Part shown: piece by piece, positions 1 to 10,701 of the stretch
How the letters are laid out: each line of letters begins with the position of its first letter
Numbering within the stretch: the stretch's first letter is position 1
DNA from: Phialophora verrucosa
Taxonomy: Eukaryota; Ascomycota; Eurotiomycetes; Chaetothyriales; Herpotrichiellaceae
Length of the DNA stretch: 64,000 nucleotides
Assembly: GCA_002099365.1 (NCBI GenBank)
Contig: MSED01000004.1
Coordinates: forward strand, 1,302,001-1,366,000
Reading direction: 5' to 3'
The notes under the pieces: generated by a model
Told to the model about the DNA's origin: nothing
Databases searched by the model: none
Seen by the model: the letters and a program-made list of their open reading frames with translations, nothing else
Program-made: the position numbers and the translations under genes

Positions 1-697
1 GGCCTGCTCTTGGGCCCACAAAATGCCGTGCAGGCGCAACTGATGCATTGGGGCGAGGCTTTTCGTGCTGAAACGAACTCTGGATGGCAGAGAACATCAA
101 GTGTACATACTCCCCCCAAACTTGATCGGTATGCAACAACACTTGGACAGACATCGAGCTGTGGCCGAGATGCATCAATACGCCGCTGTTGTTTGCCTCT
201 GTTGTGCAGATCTGAGACGATAGAGGTGGGAGAGGTGGGAGATTGAAAACTCTTCGATGACCGAGTTCACGGCCCGAGACCTCAAACCAGGAAATGATTG
301 ATAATGTCTGAAGATAATGAACGATATGCCTACCCTGTTTCGACCTGTTGTGCGTAGCTTAATCGATCTGCCTAAAAGGTATTGCTCAGTGCGTGCAACT
401 CAATAACCACTGACCACGCACCTACGACTTCGTTCCTCCGCCGTTCGGCCGAGGAGGCCTCGAAGCTGCTAAACTAATTATCACGGGTCTCCGTGCTCAA
501 GGCTCATACTACGCGATACGAGACAGGCTGGATTCCTCATATAGTTATAAAGGTCTCTTTGTACCAAGACACTGAAATCCTTCGCTTGATTCGTATAGTT
601 ATTCCTCGTTCACCTGGCAGCTAGGATTCCGCCACGGAATATTTGTTAAGCTTATAGATAACTCCAGCCCCACCGAGACCCTACCGCGACCATCAAC
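1..697. other. Intergenic, no gene seen
   Basis: No reading frame here has convincing protein features or splice structure. The last 150 bases, a pyrimidine/AC-rich leader ending in CAACATG, are the likely promoter and 5' UTR of the MDR oxidoreductase that starts at 698. A gene lying mainly outside the left edge cannot be excluded. Confidence 0.5.
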
Positions 698-1774
698 ATG
701 AAATCCGCGCAAGTCTATACCCACAGCAACAAGCTCATGGGAGTCCGCCTTCAGGACGTTCCGATCCCGCAGCCCCTGCCAGACCAGGTTCTCATCAAGG
801 TCGTCGTCTCCGGCACCAACCCCAAGGACTGGAAATATCTGGTCCTGTTCAACGGCCCGCAGGACACGAATACAGGCGATGATATTGCTGGCTATGTGGA
901 GGCAGTGGGATCCAACGTCACGGAATTTAAGGTCGGCGACCGCGTGGGCGCATTCCATGAGATGATGACACAGCACGGCTCATTTGCCGAGTACGCCATT
1001 GCGTGGGAGAAATCCACGTTCCACCTGCCCAAACAGACGTCTTTCGAGGAAGCGGCCACAGTACCACTTGCGGCCATGACGGCGGCCTTGGGGCTTTTCT
1101 GTTATTTGGGCCTGCCTGAGCCGTGGGCAACCGTATCTCAGGCTCAAAAAGCCGCCCTCACTGGTGGTGTCGTTGTCTACGGCGCAGCCTCGGCTGTAGG
1201 CGCCTTTGCGGTGAAATTGCTCGCCCGAGCGAATATTCATCCTATCATCTGCGTCGCTGGTCGAGGCATTCCCTTTGTCGAAACCCTGCTTGACAAATCC
1301 AAAGGGGACATCGTAGTTGACTACCGCGCCGGCGACGATAAAGTCGTGGAGGGTATACGGAGCGCCATTCCTACCGGCCATAAGCTCCTATATGCTTTCG
1401 ATGCCGTTAGTGAAGGTACTAGCTCTCAGTATATTGCCCGGGTCCTCGACTCTTCCGGCAATGTCACCTTTGTTCTTCCGGGCGAGTTCCAAGATATTCC
1501 ACCCACTGTGAACAAGACTATCACCCTCGTAGGAGCTGTGCACGGGAACCCCATCGCAGGATCTGCAAAAGACTTGAGTGACTTTGGATATGCTTGGTTT
1601 CGGCTGTTCAGCTTAGGATTGAAAGAGGGGTGGTTCCCTGGGCATCCATATGAAGTCATCCCAGGTGGACTGAATGGTGTTCAGACTGGGCTGCAGAATC
1701 TCAAGGATGGCAAAGCGAGCGCCGTCAAGTACGTCTATCGGATTGCTGAAACAGAGGGGTTTGGTCCACAGTGA
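698..1774 (+). CDS. Zinc-independent MDR oxidoreductase (quinone/enoyl reductase-like)
   Basis: A single-exon gene of 358 aa, the usual length for medium-chain dehydrogenase/reductases. The N-terminal GroES-like half carries SGTNPKDWK and GDDIAGYVEAVGSNV. A Rossmann half follows, with the nucleotide-binding stretch VVVYGAASAVGAFAVKLL near residues 160-180. The catalytic Cys/His and the four structural cysteines of zinc alcohol dehydrogenases are absent, so this is the zinc-free quinone oxidoreductase or trans-enoyl reductase branch, probably NADPH dependent. Fungal members act in detoxification or as stand-alone enoyl reductases beside polyketide synthases, but no synthase lies nearby. The ATG at 698 has AAC in front of it, a good fungal context. 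The substrate is unknown. Confidence 0.88.
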   Translation: MKSAQVYTHSNKLMGVRLQDVPIPQPLPDQVLIKVVVSGTNPKDWKYLVLFNGPQDTNTGDDIAGYVEAVGSNVTEFKVGDRVGAFHEMMTQHGSFAEYAIAWEKSTFHLPKQTSFEEAATVPLAAMTAALGLFCYLGLPEPWATVSQAQKAALTGGVVVYGAASAVGAFAVKLLARANIHPIICVAGRGIPFVETLLDKSKGDIVVDYRAGDDKVVEGIRSAIPTGHKLLYAFDAVSEGTSSQYIARVLDSSGNVTFVLPGEFQDIPPTVNKTITLVGAVHGNPIAGSAKDLSDFGYAWFRLFSLGLKEGWFPGHPYEVIPGGLNGVQTGLQNLKDGKASAVKYVYRIAETEGFGPQ

Positions 1775-2612
1775 GATGGAAAGAGTAGGTGCCCAGATGG
1801 AAGAAGCGTGGAACTTGGAAGAAGACCGAGAGTAGCAGGAAAGACAAACTGACTCGGCACCCAGACCTGTGGGCATCTTCCCGCAATCTGCTCGCACGTG
1901 AGCCACAGACAGAAACTGCGCAGTCTGTATGAACAGGTACGGATGATGGGATTTCATTGAGAAAAGAACAGCTTTGAAAGATCGCAGAGCTCCTTCTTAC
2001 TCAAAAACCGGACCTTAAGAGACGATATAGCTTGAGCAGGACTCCCTGACGTGAGACTGCTTGGCAATATTCTGTAATGGGTTCTGATCCTGAACATGGC
2101 GGACCGGCTAACGCAGTCGGGGAAAAGAGCTTAAATTGTATCAATTGATCAACCCTTTGTGCTCCCGTATGGAACATAAGAGACTTGGATTAAAGTAGAG
2201 CATGGGCAGTGCTGAAGGAGCAACAACAATTTTAACGTAGATAAGAACGAGGGGGTTAAAATGACTCATCATTAGCAGTGAACCCAAAATGAAATTGTTG
2301 AGTCGACGTGGGGAATGCACAGAAGTGAGGAGCGCCGCCGCTCCATCAACCCCATGGCGGTAGTCTACTGCACCACCCTGTGTGGTGAAGTAGAGCCTAG
2401 TGTGTAGCCTTCAGGCGGCAATCCAAGATTGATGATCACAATATGTCGGCTCCAGATGGGAATACGCATGCAACAGCTAGGATCCGTCACCGTCTCCGAG
2501 TCTCTTTGTACTCGTGCTCGTCGACATTTCAAACGGTCCATGCGTTTGCTCAGCAACGATCCTTCTACTGTCAGTCTTCTCGGGTCTTCCACGCGATGGT
2601 GACCAATCAAAC
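1775..2612. other. Intergenic between convergent genes
   Basis: Holds the 3' flanks of the MDR oxidoreductase (+) and the cupredoxin-like gene (-). Its middle (about 1960-2300) is AT-richer. No open frame with protein-like features was seen. Confidence 0.5.
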
Positions 2613-3943
2613 TCACTGTAATGGGTGTTGCCCGTGCTGCAGCTGAGTCGGAGACGGCTGCGATTGCGGCCCCCGGCCCTGCCTCAGGAGGAACGCTGCG
2701 ATGCCAACCGAAGGTGGTGGACTTGGGCTGCCGCGATGTTGGGAGTTTGTTTCGTTCTGCTGCCCGAGGGCAGCGTCTTCCGGGGCTGGCTGATTCAATG
2801 CTTGTGTGAAACCAGCCGCATCACCCATCGGCGAATGGTCCGAGAATCGGTGCTGGTGTAAGGAATAGGGGGAACTTTGCGCAAAATCTCGCACCGGAAA
2901 CTCCGTCATTGCAGACGTTTCTTTGCGAATAGGAGATAATGGTGCTCCGACATAGCCATAAGCTGATGGGCCATACATTGGAGGGTCAGGACCTATGGGT
3001 TTGCGACGTGACTGACGGCCACAAAGGTAGATAAGAGTAGCAGCTAAGAAGAGAACGGCTGCGCCACCTGCCACAGCAGTTAGGAGTTCAACCATACCTG
3101 GAAGGCTTGAGAATAATTTTACCAATAGCAATGCCTGCAATAGCACCCGGACTTAATGCCTGATGATGGGATTCAGTAGGAGCGCTCGGGTTAGATGAGC
3201 TCGAGGCCGATGCTAATGCCGATGACACGGCACTCATCGATGCCGTGGCAGTCAAAGTCAAAACTGTCGTCGACAATGTCGCACTCAGCTCATCTTCCTC
3301 CTCTTCAGGCCACTTGTCCCCTGGCTGCAAGACGTAGGACGCATTGAGGGCGGTTCGCTTTTGCTCTTCGAGAGAAACACTTGCATTAGGATTGATGACT
3401 CCGACCATCGCGTGTTCGGGACATGCCGTAGGACCGCTACAGTAGTAAAATATAGGGTCGCTGTCATTGACCCTGACTGCCCATTTCGGAGGATCTTCGA
3501 GGATGGCGTCGACAGGGAAAAACCCGGAATAGAACCCGATCTTGGGGCCCGTCATCTCGTAGGGAACACAGGGGTAACCGTACTCGGCGCGTACGACAGA
3601 ATGATTGACAGGATAGAACCGGAATTCTGCAAGTCCATAAGCGTGAACTGGTCCGTCAAGAGACGGGAATAATTTACCAATATAGCTTCCGACTTCTGCT
3701 TGTACCACGTCTGGAGCGAACGTGAAGCCCGCCTAAGAATCCTGAGTCAAGGCGTCAACTCCTGAGTATGTGAGGTCTTACCCTTCCGACGTCAATGGTA
3801 TGGGTTATAGCTTGAGATTGGGTCGATGTTACCGATGCGGATCCAGCCTCATAATCACTCGTTTCTTGGGCATAAGCACCGGTCTCGCTGTCAAAGATTA
3901 GTGCAAAAAAGAGAACGATGATGAGCGGTATGAAGCATGACAT
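2613..3943 (-). CDS. Cupredoxin-like serine-rich membrane protein
   Basis: Three exons: 3943-3782, 3732-3123 and 3067-2613, giving 408 aa. The two introns (49 and 55 nt) have GT..AG ends. The protein starts with a signal peptide (MSCFIPLIIVLFFALIF). A cupredoxin-like domain follows, opened by HTIDVG and TFAPDVVQAEVG and carrying the copper-site style motifs NHSVV and YPCVPY and then GFYSGFFPV. A Ser/Ala-rich stalk comes next. Splicing out the second intron creates one hydrophobic segment (GIAIG joined to GAAVLFLAATLIYL), a single transmembrane helix followed by basic residues and a Pro/Gln-rich cytoplasmic tail. This is the layout of fungal 'extracellular serine-rich' proteins and suggests a plasma membrane or wall protein. 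Whether it binds copper is not shown by the sequence. The 3' end is the least certain part of the model. Confidence 0.8.
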
Positions 3944-5072
3944 TTTGCGATGGTGAGAAAGGTATATTTGCAACTTTGACGCTGGACAGCGAAAAAGGAT
4001 GGGCGGCAGTATAGACCGCATTGTTGAACCCTACCAGCTGTTGCCACACAGCGGCCATAGCTGTCCACGTGCAAAGCCCATTGACAAGTCACTTCACGGG
4101 CAAAAGCATGTCTGTCGCGGTCTTTGCCACTCACGCAGTCCTAATGTGAGCGTCCACAATTCTGCCCTTGTTAACTGCCATTTTCATGCGGCAGCGGACA
4201 GGAAGCCGCTGTTTTGTAGGGGCAGGAAGCGAGTATACGAGAGTAATGGGCCAGTCTCGTTGAAACACCACAGACGAGAGTCTAGGCAGCTCTCAGCTGA
4301 GTGCCAAGGCCTTCTGTCTGTTCCAGATGAGGCAGGATAGGGCTATTCCTGTTGTCTTCTCAGTTCTTGGAATGGAAATGTGGCGCCCGCCGAGAGACCG
4401 AAATGCTGGCTTGCAGGAGCCGAGGATGCCTGGACGCGCACCCTGCACGAGATGTGCATTCAAATTTCCAGTCCAATCCTGGATCTTTTGCCTTGGGGGA
4501 TACTGAACCCAAGAAAGCAGACGGAACGCTAACAAATCTAGACTCGTTCAGTCCGGAACACCCCGCAAGTCGTCTGGTCCAAGACACATATCAGCCTCGT
4601 ACGAGGCGTTTGTACTTCAGCAAAAAGGCATGGCGAGTTAAGGGTCAGCAGGAACCAAGAAACGGATATCTGTTGAAAGACAAGAAGGTCGAACCAGGGC
4701 CGATCGCAGTCAGTCAATTTCAACTCCTTGGGACGAAACGTGGTCGAGGACAATGTGCGAGATGGAAGGAGAATGAGAGGGAAGGGGAAGTGGTTTAAAA
4801 GCGGCACACTCTGTCTCCGTGGGCATGGTCTTATAGCGGCGCCAATTAACTTCCGGATTTTGCAGACCATCAACAAAGGAGGCAGGGCTCCAACTTCATT
4901 CAGATCTCGACAACTGCCCGCAGCCAGACACGACAGTGTGCGCAACAGCCATGTTAAGCTAACAATCCGATAGGTAAGTCCTCGTCCACGTGTTTGAACT
5001 GGTAAGTGCCGTCTTCGTTCCAAACATTGCAACCATTTAGCTAAGTCTCAGCGCAGTTTCAAAACTCCCAAG
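3944..5072. promoter_or_regulatory. Divergent promoter region, with likely 5' UTR intron of POM34
   Basis: Lies between the cupredoxin-like gene (-) and POM34 (+), and several short frames in it look like chance. Just before the POM34 start there are two GTAAGT donors (4974 and 5002) and a CTAAGTCTCAG acceptor ending at 5051. This makes a 50 or 78 nt leader intron likely. No other gene is supported. Confidence 0.45.
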
Positions 5073-6241
5073 ATGTCGACGACAACGACATCGCTCGGTC
5101 CCTCGTCCTTCAGTCCCAGCTACAGTACCGCCCTCCAGACGACCCAGAAAGCTGTGTCGCAAGCCTCGCAGGCAGTCACATCCGCTACCAGCCAGCTCTC
5201 GCAGCAAGCGCAAAGCCTAGGTTTGACGACACCGAAGCCGGCAACAGTCTCAACTCCTACGTCGACTCCAGGCAAATTTAGACACCCGTTGACGACGGAA
5301 ATTTTGAGGCGCAATGCTTCGTCCACTATTACGGAACGGCAAGTCAAAGGCGCCTTGACAAATGCTGCGGCACTGTTTGCCTCGTTCATCTTCAGCGATG
5401 TCTATTACGCAAGGTTTGTTGGAGCTGGGATCTCGATGCTGGACCTCGACTGATAATCTTTCCCAGTGTGACTCCTCTGCTGAGCAAGACGGGTATCCTC
5501 GAAGCCTCGCGGGTTTCCTCGACTGCCCTCCTCCTTGTCCGTCTCCTATTCTGCATCAACATAGTGCTCCTCCTCCGCCCTATATTACCCTATGCCCCCG
5601 CCCAAGACGAAATCAATGATATTCCCTTGACACCATCTCAGCGACAACTCTTGGGATTGGCGCCGTCGACAAAATCGACGCCCACGTCAGCCAAGCTACC
5701 CGCAGGCTACATCACACCTCCGCGTTATCGACGTGTTTCAAACTCGCAATTCTCCGGTGAAAGCAACAACGGTACTCCACATGGGTCGACCGGCCGCCGC
5801 AGCATCTCCGCAAACTACTCATCCTCCCCAGCCTCGACATCCCGATATACGCTCGGTTTCTCATCCACACCTTCCCAATCCACCACTGCTCGTCGGACAG
5901 CTTCTGGCTCGCCATTCTCCGCCTCGCCCTCAGCGAGTCCCCTCTTCCACAGAGCAATCAACAACCAAAATCAAGCTCAACCCCAGATTCCCGACATCGA
6001 CTACAACGCGAGCGCATTCCCCTCATTCAGCAGCAGCACCAGCACTTACCCCGGTTTTGGTGGCGCAAGTTTAAGTCGATCACAAAGCTTGCGCGAAAGA
6101 CAGAGACCAGGACGAGATAATCTGGAGCCGACTTCGCCGTCTCCAACGAGAGGACCTCAAGTCGTGCCCGGATTGAATTACAAGTGGTTATATGACAAGG
6201 GGAGGAACCTGCCGAAGATCGAGTCAAGCTATGGATTCTGA
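5073..6241 (+). CDS. POM34: Nuclear pore membrane protein, Pom34 (NPCC) family
   Basis: Two exons, 5073-5413 and 5467-6241, split by a 53 nt intron, give 371 aa. After a Ser/Thr/Gln-rich N terminus comes the family core: PGKFRHPLTTEILRR, a first hydrophobic segment (about residues 90-112), then a second one with LLLVRLLFCINIVLLLRPIL, then DIPLTPSQRQLLGL. Two membrane spans with both tails on one side fit yeast Pom34, which anchors the nuclear pore in the pore membrane with Pom152 and Ndc1. The C-terminal half is Ser-rich, low in complexity and rich in SP sites, and ends with a conserved-looking GLNYKWLYDKGRNLP block. Function is inferred from the family core. Length is somewhat above the yeast protein, as is usual in filamentous fungi. 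Confidence 0.8.
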
Positions 6242-7174
6242 GTCGGCGAGGGGAATTGTACAACACGCCCGCGAAATTGGATTCTAGCAGTGAGCGATTG
6301 CATGGATGCCGCGGTATTGCCTCTCCGTATTTTCTTCCGTCCCAATGTCCTCTCATGTCGTTCACGAGACCGAGGATGGGGTATTTATTGAATGTGTTTG
6401 AGCGTGGCGTTTGGACGTGAATGCATCGAGTCCGTAAGACATGAAGTGCCTGCCACACCCTCCTCGGTACTGTGTTCAGTGGATGGTGCTCTCTTGAGTA
6501 GCCCAGAAACGATCAAACCCTTACAGACCCGCGGAGTACTTGATGCTAGATACTTTATAGAATGACAGTGACGCTCACGCGGGGAACAACGTCCGGAAAT
6601 TCCCTAGTACCTACCTTTTCGTACCTACTGCCTCAGGATACCATACAAAGGACACAGCACGGAAGACGGAGTGCGAGACGGAAATCACAGTTCCCACTCT
6701 CCCAAATTCCGTATCTGGTGGTGGAGTTTCCGCGCGTAAAGAACCAACCCCCCCCTCTCGCCCACCCTCCTCTACGAGTACCGTGTGACTGTGTACATAC
6801 CCTCTAGGAAAAACCCACCGGGTGGAATCCTATCGACTTCGATCTGCACAATTGGCCTACTCGTACTCCCAGGGACGATTGCAGACTTGAAATTCGAATC
6901 ATACCCTTATTGATCAGAGTGTGTAGCTCTCTTTCTTTTTGTCCACCAGTGCTGAGGCTGAGTTGATACAAAGTCATGTTCTCCTTGCCCAACCCGAGTG
7001 CAAATGTGAAGTTTACCATTTAAACGTTAATACCGCGAGGTTCACTGCCTGTACCTAGTGCATTTCATGTCTCATAACGACTGAAAGCCAACCCATATCT
7101 ACAAGATCTGGCATTTCCCAATATACATCCGTCGTATAGCATCCAGCGCCTTTTTAATCCAACGCCAGTCTCCC
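6242..7174. other. Intergenic between convergent POM34 and hapX
   Basis: Only 3' flanks are expected here. A C-rich run lies near 6745-6775. No convincing frame or RNA gene was recognised. Confidence 0.45.
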
Positions 7175-8662
7175 TTAAGGACTCTTCCCGAACCGCCGAT
7201 CAAAGTCCCGCAGCACGGCCATGACATTCGCCGCATCGATCTCCAATGCAGGTCGTCCTTCGACATTTGTGCCCCGCTCACTGGCGTGTAGCTTGGGCAT
7301 CCACTCGCCTATGTCTCCTGCGGCACGCTCGTAAGCGGGATGCCGGGAGAGGGTGGTGTATGCATCGGCACAGGTTAGTGTCACACCTGACGGCGCCTTT
7401 TGCACGGGCTGAGGTAGAGAAAGGGACATGCCGGCGGCACGGGACCGTGTTGTACGGGTCGAGCTGCGGAGATGAACCACGCTAGTCGTGGTGGTTCGGC
7501 AACACGAACCACCCGGTGTTTGTCCGCCACAGCATCCTGAAGGGGTCCCCACAGACTGAGCCCGAGACGCAGCGAGGGACTTGCAGAATAATGTGCTATT
7601 AGGATCGGCGCGGCATTGCGCACACGTTCCTGGGCCAGAAGCACCACATCCGGACGTTTCATCTGCTGCCGTGATAGGAACGGGCATGGAGACGTCGCCC
7701 TCCGAAGGAGGCGGCGTAAACTGATCGAGTTGTCGTGCGGCTGCTCGACTTATCATGCTTACAGCGTTGGCATTGCTCCGAGCCTGTTGCTGCTCCTGCT
7801 CGGCGGCGACTTCCGCACAAATACAGGGTGTGCCATCCGAGCAAAAGCCACAGGGATCCGCTACCGCAGAAGTTGGGGAATGATCTTCTTCTCTTCCGGC
7901 GGCTGTTTCTGAGGGCTTTGAGGAGGCGTAGATGCTTGTAAAGTCGGTTTCTAGGCATTCTCTAGGTTCGCGTTTAATTCGTTTGTCTGTGACTGTAGTG
8001 TGCGAGGGGGAATGAGGGCGTTTTTCGTGCTGGTGGAGTGTGGCACCCTCGCCAGACATTGTTGCGAACGCATCATCTATACATTGGCAGCGAGTTTCCA
8101 ATGTGCAGTTTCCGCAGCCAATAGATGTATCGCTGGTGGCAGGGTCAGATTTGTCCGGCAAGGAAGTCGTGGGTTTCGCGCTGGAAGTTGGCTTTTTGAA
8201 AGCGGCCAATTCACTTTCTAGTCTCCGACATCGATCCATCCAAAGTTCCAGATCCGCCCGGCATTGTTCAAGTTCATTCCCCAGCTTGTCCACTGTTGTC
8301 CTTAGGACTTCTTGCTCATGTTCATTTTCCTCTTCGATCTGCCTTAGTGTCTCTTCCAGTTCCCCCACTCGGGCGGCCCGTCGCTCTCGGAACGCCCTTT
8401 GGGCTGCTCTGTTCTGCGCTTTGCGTTTAGTAGGAGGTGTATCTGTCGCGGGCTTCCGTCCCGGCTTGGGTCGGGGTGGCACGACCCATTCTTTAGTTGT
8501 GAGAGATAGTGGTGTTGGGTTGGAGGCAGCGGGCGGAGAACTAGCCGGCGGAGTCTGAGCGGGTTTGATACATAGCGACGGTTGTCTGGTGACGATAGGC
8601 TTCACGTTGACCTGAGCAGCACTTGGAGATGCTGCCGCAGGGGACGCAGCATTCGAGGCCAT
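7175..8662 (-). CDS. hapX: bZIP iron regulator HapX
   Basis: An intron-free gene of 495 aa. HapX joins the CCAAT-binding complex (HapB/C/E) and represses iron-consuming genes while activating siderophore uptake when iron is scarce. Residues 56-72 (TKEWVVPPRPKPGRKP) match the CBC-binding domain, and residues 79-110 are the bZIP basic region (KAQNRAAQRAFRERRAARV) running into a coiled coil. Four cysteine-rich blocks follow: about 183-194 (CGNC..CQC), 271-282 (CGFC..CIC), 339-360 and 377-389 (CCGG..CC). These are the iron- or Fe-S-sensing elements of HapX. C-terminal residues 425-495 form another conserved-looking block. The Cys blocks and CBC domain rule out an ordinary bZIP. An SreA-type GATA site at 8906-8914 lies in its promoter. 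Confidence 0.95.
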   Translation of the reverse strand: MASNAASPAAASPSAAQVNVKPIVTRQPSLCIKPAQTPPASSPPAASNPTPLSLTTKEWVVPPRPKPGRKPATDTPPTKRKAQNRAAQRAFRERRAARVGELEETLRQIEEENEHEQEVLRTTVDKLGNELEQCRADLELWMDRCRRLESELAAFKKPTSSAKPTTSLPDKSDPATSDTSIGCGNCTLETRCQCIDDAFATMSGEGATLHQHEKRPHSPSHTTVTDKRIKREPRECLETDFTSIYASSKPSETAAGREEDHSPTSAVADPCGFCSDGTPCICAEVAAEQEQQQARSNANAVSMISRAAARQLDQFTPPPSEGDVSMPVPITAADETSGCGASGPGTCAQCRADPNSTLFCKSLAASRAQSVGTPSGCCGGQTPGGSCCRTTTTSVVHLRSSTRTTRSRAAGMSLSLPQPVQKAPSGVTLTCADAYTTLSRHPAYERAAGDIGEWMPKLHASERGTNVEGRPALEIDAANVMAVLRDFDRRFGKSP

Positions 8663-9204
8663 GGTTTTGTGCGAAACAAAGCGATCCGAATTAGACCGAG
8701 GCTTGTTGTTTTGAGCTGATCATGTATCATCGATGTATGTTTCAAGTCGCTGACGGTGTGCTGCCGACCGCAGTTTGAATGGCAGCAAGGCTAATTTGCC
8801 TTGGTGGCTGTTGCCCAATTCGTTCTCAGTGTCTGTTGTTCTGTTGTGAGCGCGAACAGGTGATCCGAGCAACCTTGTCAGTCGAGGTTGAGGCGAGATC
8901 AAATTTTATCAGATTAGATCAGAAGAGGGCACGACCGATAATCGGCCTTGGCAGCGGGGCTCGGAATCATCAGCTCAGGTCACACCACCATTGGCGCCAA
9001 GTGAACACCAGGGCGATAAGGCTGTGAAAAGTGGTCGTATCATTTCGACTGTACAATGGTCCGAAGTATATAGTGCCCAAAGACATGATGAGGAGAGTAG
9101 GGGTATCTCGAATCTCGCCAAAACTCCCTGCTGTATGCCACAACGACAAGCTCGAACCTCCGAGTACGTTCACATGGCATCAAATCACGTGCCCCTCGAA
9201 CTGA
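8663..9204 (-). promoter_or_regulatory. hapX promoter
   Basis: The 542 bases upstream of hapX, which begin at the 3' end of the next gene (UGO1, also minus strand). They contain a perfect 9-base SreA/Fep1-type site at 8906-8914 and a CCAAT pentamer at 8815-8819 on the plus strand. Both are expected if hapX is repressed by SreA in high iron and feeds back through the CCAAT-binding complex. Function here is inferred. Confidence 0.6.
8906..8914 (-). promoter_or_regulatory. SreA/GATA iron-repression site
   Basis: On the minus strand these bases read ATCTGATAA, an exact match to ATCWGATAA, the consensus bound by iron-sensing GATA factors (SreA, Fep1, Urbs1). The site lies about 245 bp upstream of the hapX start codon and in its orientation. 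In Aspergillus, SreA represses hapX when iron is plentiful. Confidence 0.65.
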
Positions 9205-10701
9205 TCAGAATTTACCACCATGAACACCAGCCTCCGCTGTGGCTGCTTCGGTGCCACTTTGTAAGCCTCCCACAAATGATGTTCCCCAGACGCCAATCAA
9301 TCCCCAGAATCCGACTCGCCAACCACGGTAGAGCCCTTCGACACCCTGGCCCTTTCTCTTCCGCCGGGGTGCTTTCCCCATCAACGCAGCATCCCTGTCC
9401 TTTTGAGTTTCCGAAAAGCCCTCTTCCCTTGTGATGCTCCAGATGGTTGGTAAGATACCTCGATAAGATTGGGGCACGGGAACAATGGTCGTGATGGCTT
9501 TGCGTTTCGAAGACGCGGTGGGTGGTGAATGTGCTGGTGATGTCCAGGTGGCAATCTGTGCTCGACGAAGGACTGTCTCTAGTGGAAACTTGATGGACAA
9601 ATCAATAGCTGAACCTAGAAATGTCGCAACACTCCAACTAGCAGGGTTCATAGCTGGATCAAGCCCGAGGTATGACTTCAGCACTACTGGAGTGCTTGTC
9701 GATATGAGCGTAGGTAGGGTCGACGTGAAGAAAGTTATAGGGAGAAGGTGAGCTGGTATTAGGTAAGGAGTAGGCAATGTTTGCAGCGTTCCTAGTAGGG
9801 TGCGAGGTCCTTCGCTGGAAGGAGTAAGGATTAGTCGCGTCCTCGCTGCGTCGATCGGAGCAAGCACCAACGCCGACAGTGCGGCCGCCGCAGTGCTTAT
9901 CAGAATAGTAGCTGCCGGAGTAGTCGAGGTAAGTATCGAAGGATCTGGAACTGCACCTCCGGCCGAGCAAGACAGAATGTCGTTCTCTGCTACTCCAAAT
10001 ACAGCGGCGAGGAAGCCCTTGAAGAAAGTTTCCAGCGTCCGAGTCAAAATATTGTAGACAAAGGTTGAGTTTGTGGCCCGCCACATTGACAATGCTCCGC
10101 CACTTGACGACAGAGCGGAGAGTGTGTCGAGAAGTGAATGAGGATTCTTGAGATGTATCCGACCATCTGAATGCCGATGTTTGTCTGGGGTTCGAGGCGA
10201 GGCGATCTCCCGGGGCGGTCTGCCGCGGCGACCGCGAATTGGCGAATGACTCGATGAGGATGGCTCAAACGGCGCCGTAGAAGTGAAATAGTTTGGCTCA
10301 TCGTCCGAAGAGTGCTCCTCATAGTCATCGTATCCGTTCAGCTGGTTTTCCTCCTCATATTGGTATCTACGCCTATTTCGTGGCTTTTCTTCGTCTTCTT
10401 CGTCACCCTGTGCAACGCGCGTCTGCAAAATGAGCTTCGCGACCTCAAATGGCTGCCCGAGCACTACGGTTGTGTATTTCCAGAAGGCTTGGTCAATATA
10501 TGACTTTATCGACCCCGCGAGAGATGGTGAGGCTTCTGGGATGTAGTCTGAATAGTCAATGTCAGGAAACGTGAATCCAGAAGCCTGGCTGCTAGGTTTC
10601 GAGGCGCTGGAGGTTGCATTTGGTAAAGCATCAGTACCAATGGAAGGAGGTACGTAGTATGGCCTCAACGGGTTCGGAACGTATGGTCTGGAGTCCTGCA
10701 T
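9205..10701 (-). CDS. UGO1: Mitochondrial fusion/carrier protein, Ugo1-like
   Basis: An uninterrupted frame of 498 aa from the ATG at 10701. That start is chosen because the sequence upstream is Cys-rich and unlike the family, and it opens with a Tyr/Pro-rich N terminus (RPYVPNPLRPYYVPPS) typical of Ugo1 relatives. The carrier-like signature PFEVAK appears near residue 85 and a second, PIDAAR, near residue 285. A third repeat carries PLETVL, a degenerate form. An acidic, low-complexity insert (about residues 100-180, with RRGRP) separates the first repeats. Ugo1 is a modified carrier of the outer mitochondrial membrane that bridges Fzo1 and Mgm1 in fusion and does not transport solute. Divergence of the third signature fits that. 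Confidence 0.8.
   Translation of the reverse strand: MQDSRPYVPNPLRPYYVPPSIGTDALPNATSSASKPSSQASGFTFPDIDYSDYIPEASPSLAGSIKSYIDQAFWKYTTVVLGQPFEVAKLILQTRVAQGDEEDEEKPRNRRRYQYEEENQLNGYDDYEEHSSDDEPNYFTSTAPFEPSSSSHSPIRGRRGRPPREIASPRTPDKHRHSDGRIHLKNPHSLLDTLSALSSSGGALSMWRATNSTFVYNILTRTLETFFKGFLAAVFGVAENDILSCSAGGAVPDPSILTSTTPAATILISTAAAALSALVLAPIDAARTRLILTPSSEGPRTLLGTLQTLPTPYLIPAHLLPITFFTSTLPTLISTSTPVVLKSYLGLDPAMNPASWSVATFLGSAIDLSIKFPLETVLRRAQIATWTSPAHSPPTASSKRKAITTIVPVPQSYRGILPTIWSITREEGFSETQKDRDAALMGKAPRRKRKGQGVEGLYRGWRVGFWGLIGVWGTSFVGGLQSGTEAATAEAGVHGGKF

Noticed and set aside
4538..5032. 164-codon minus-strand frame upstream of POM34
   Set aside because: Composition (many Arg, Leu, Cys) looks random, no domain was seen, and it overlaps the likely POM34 leader intron.
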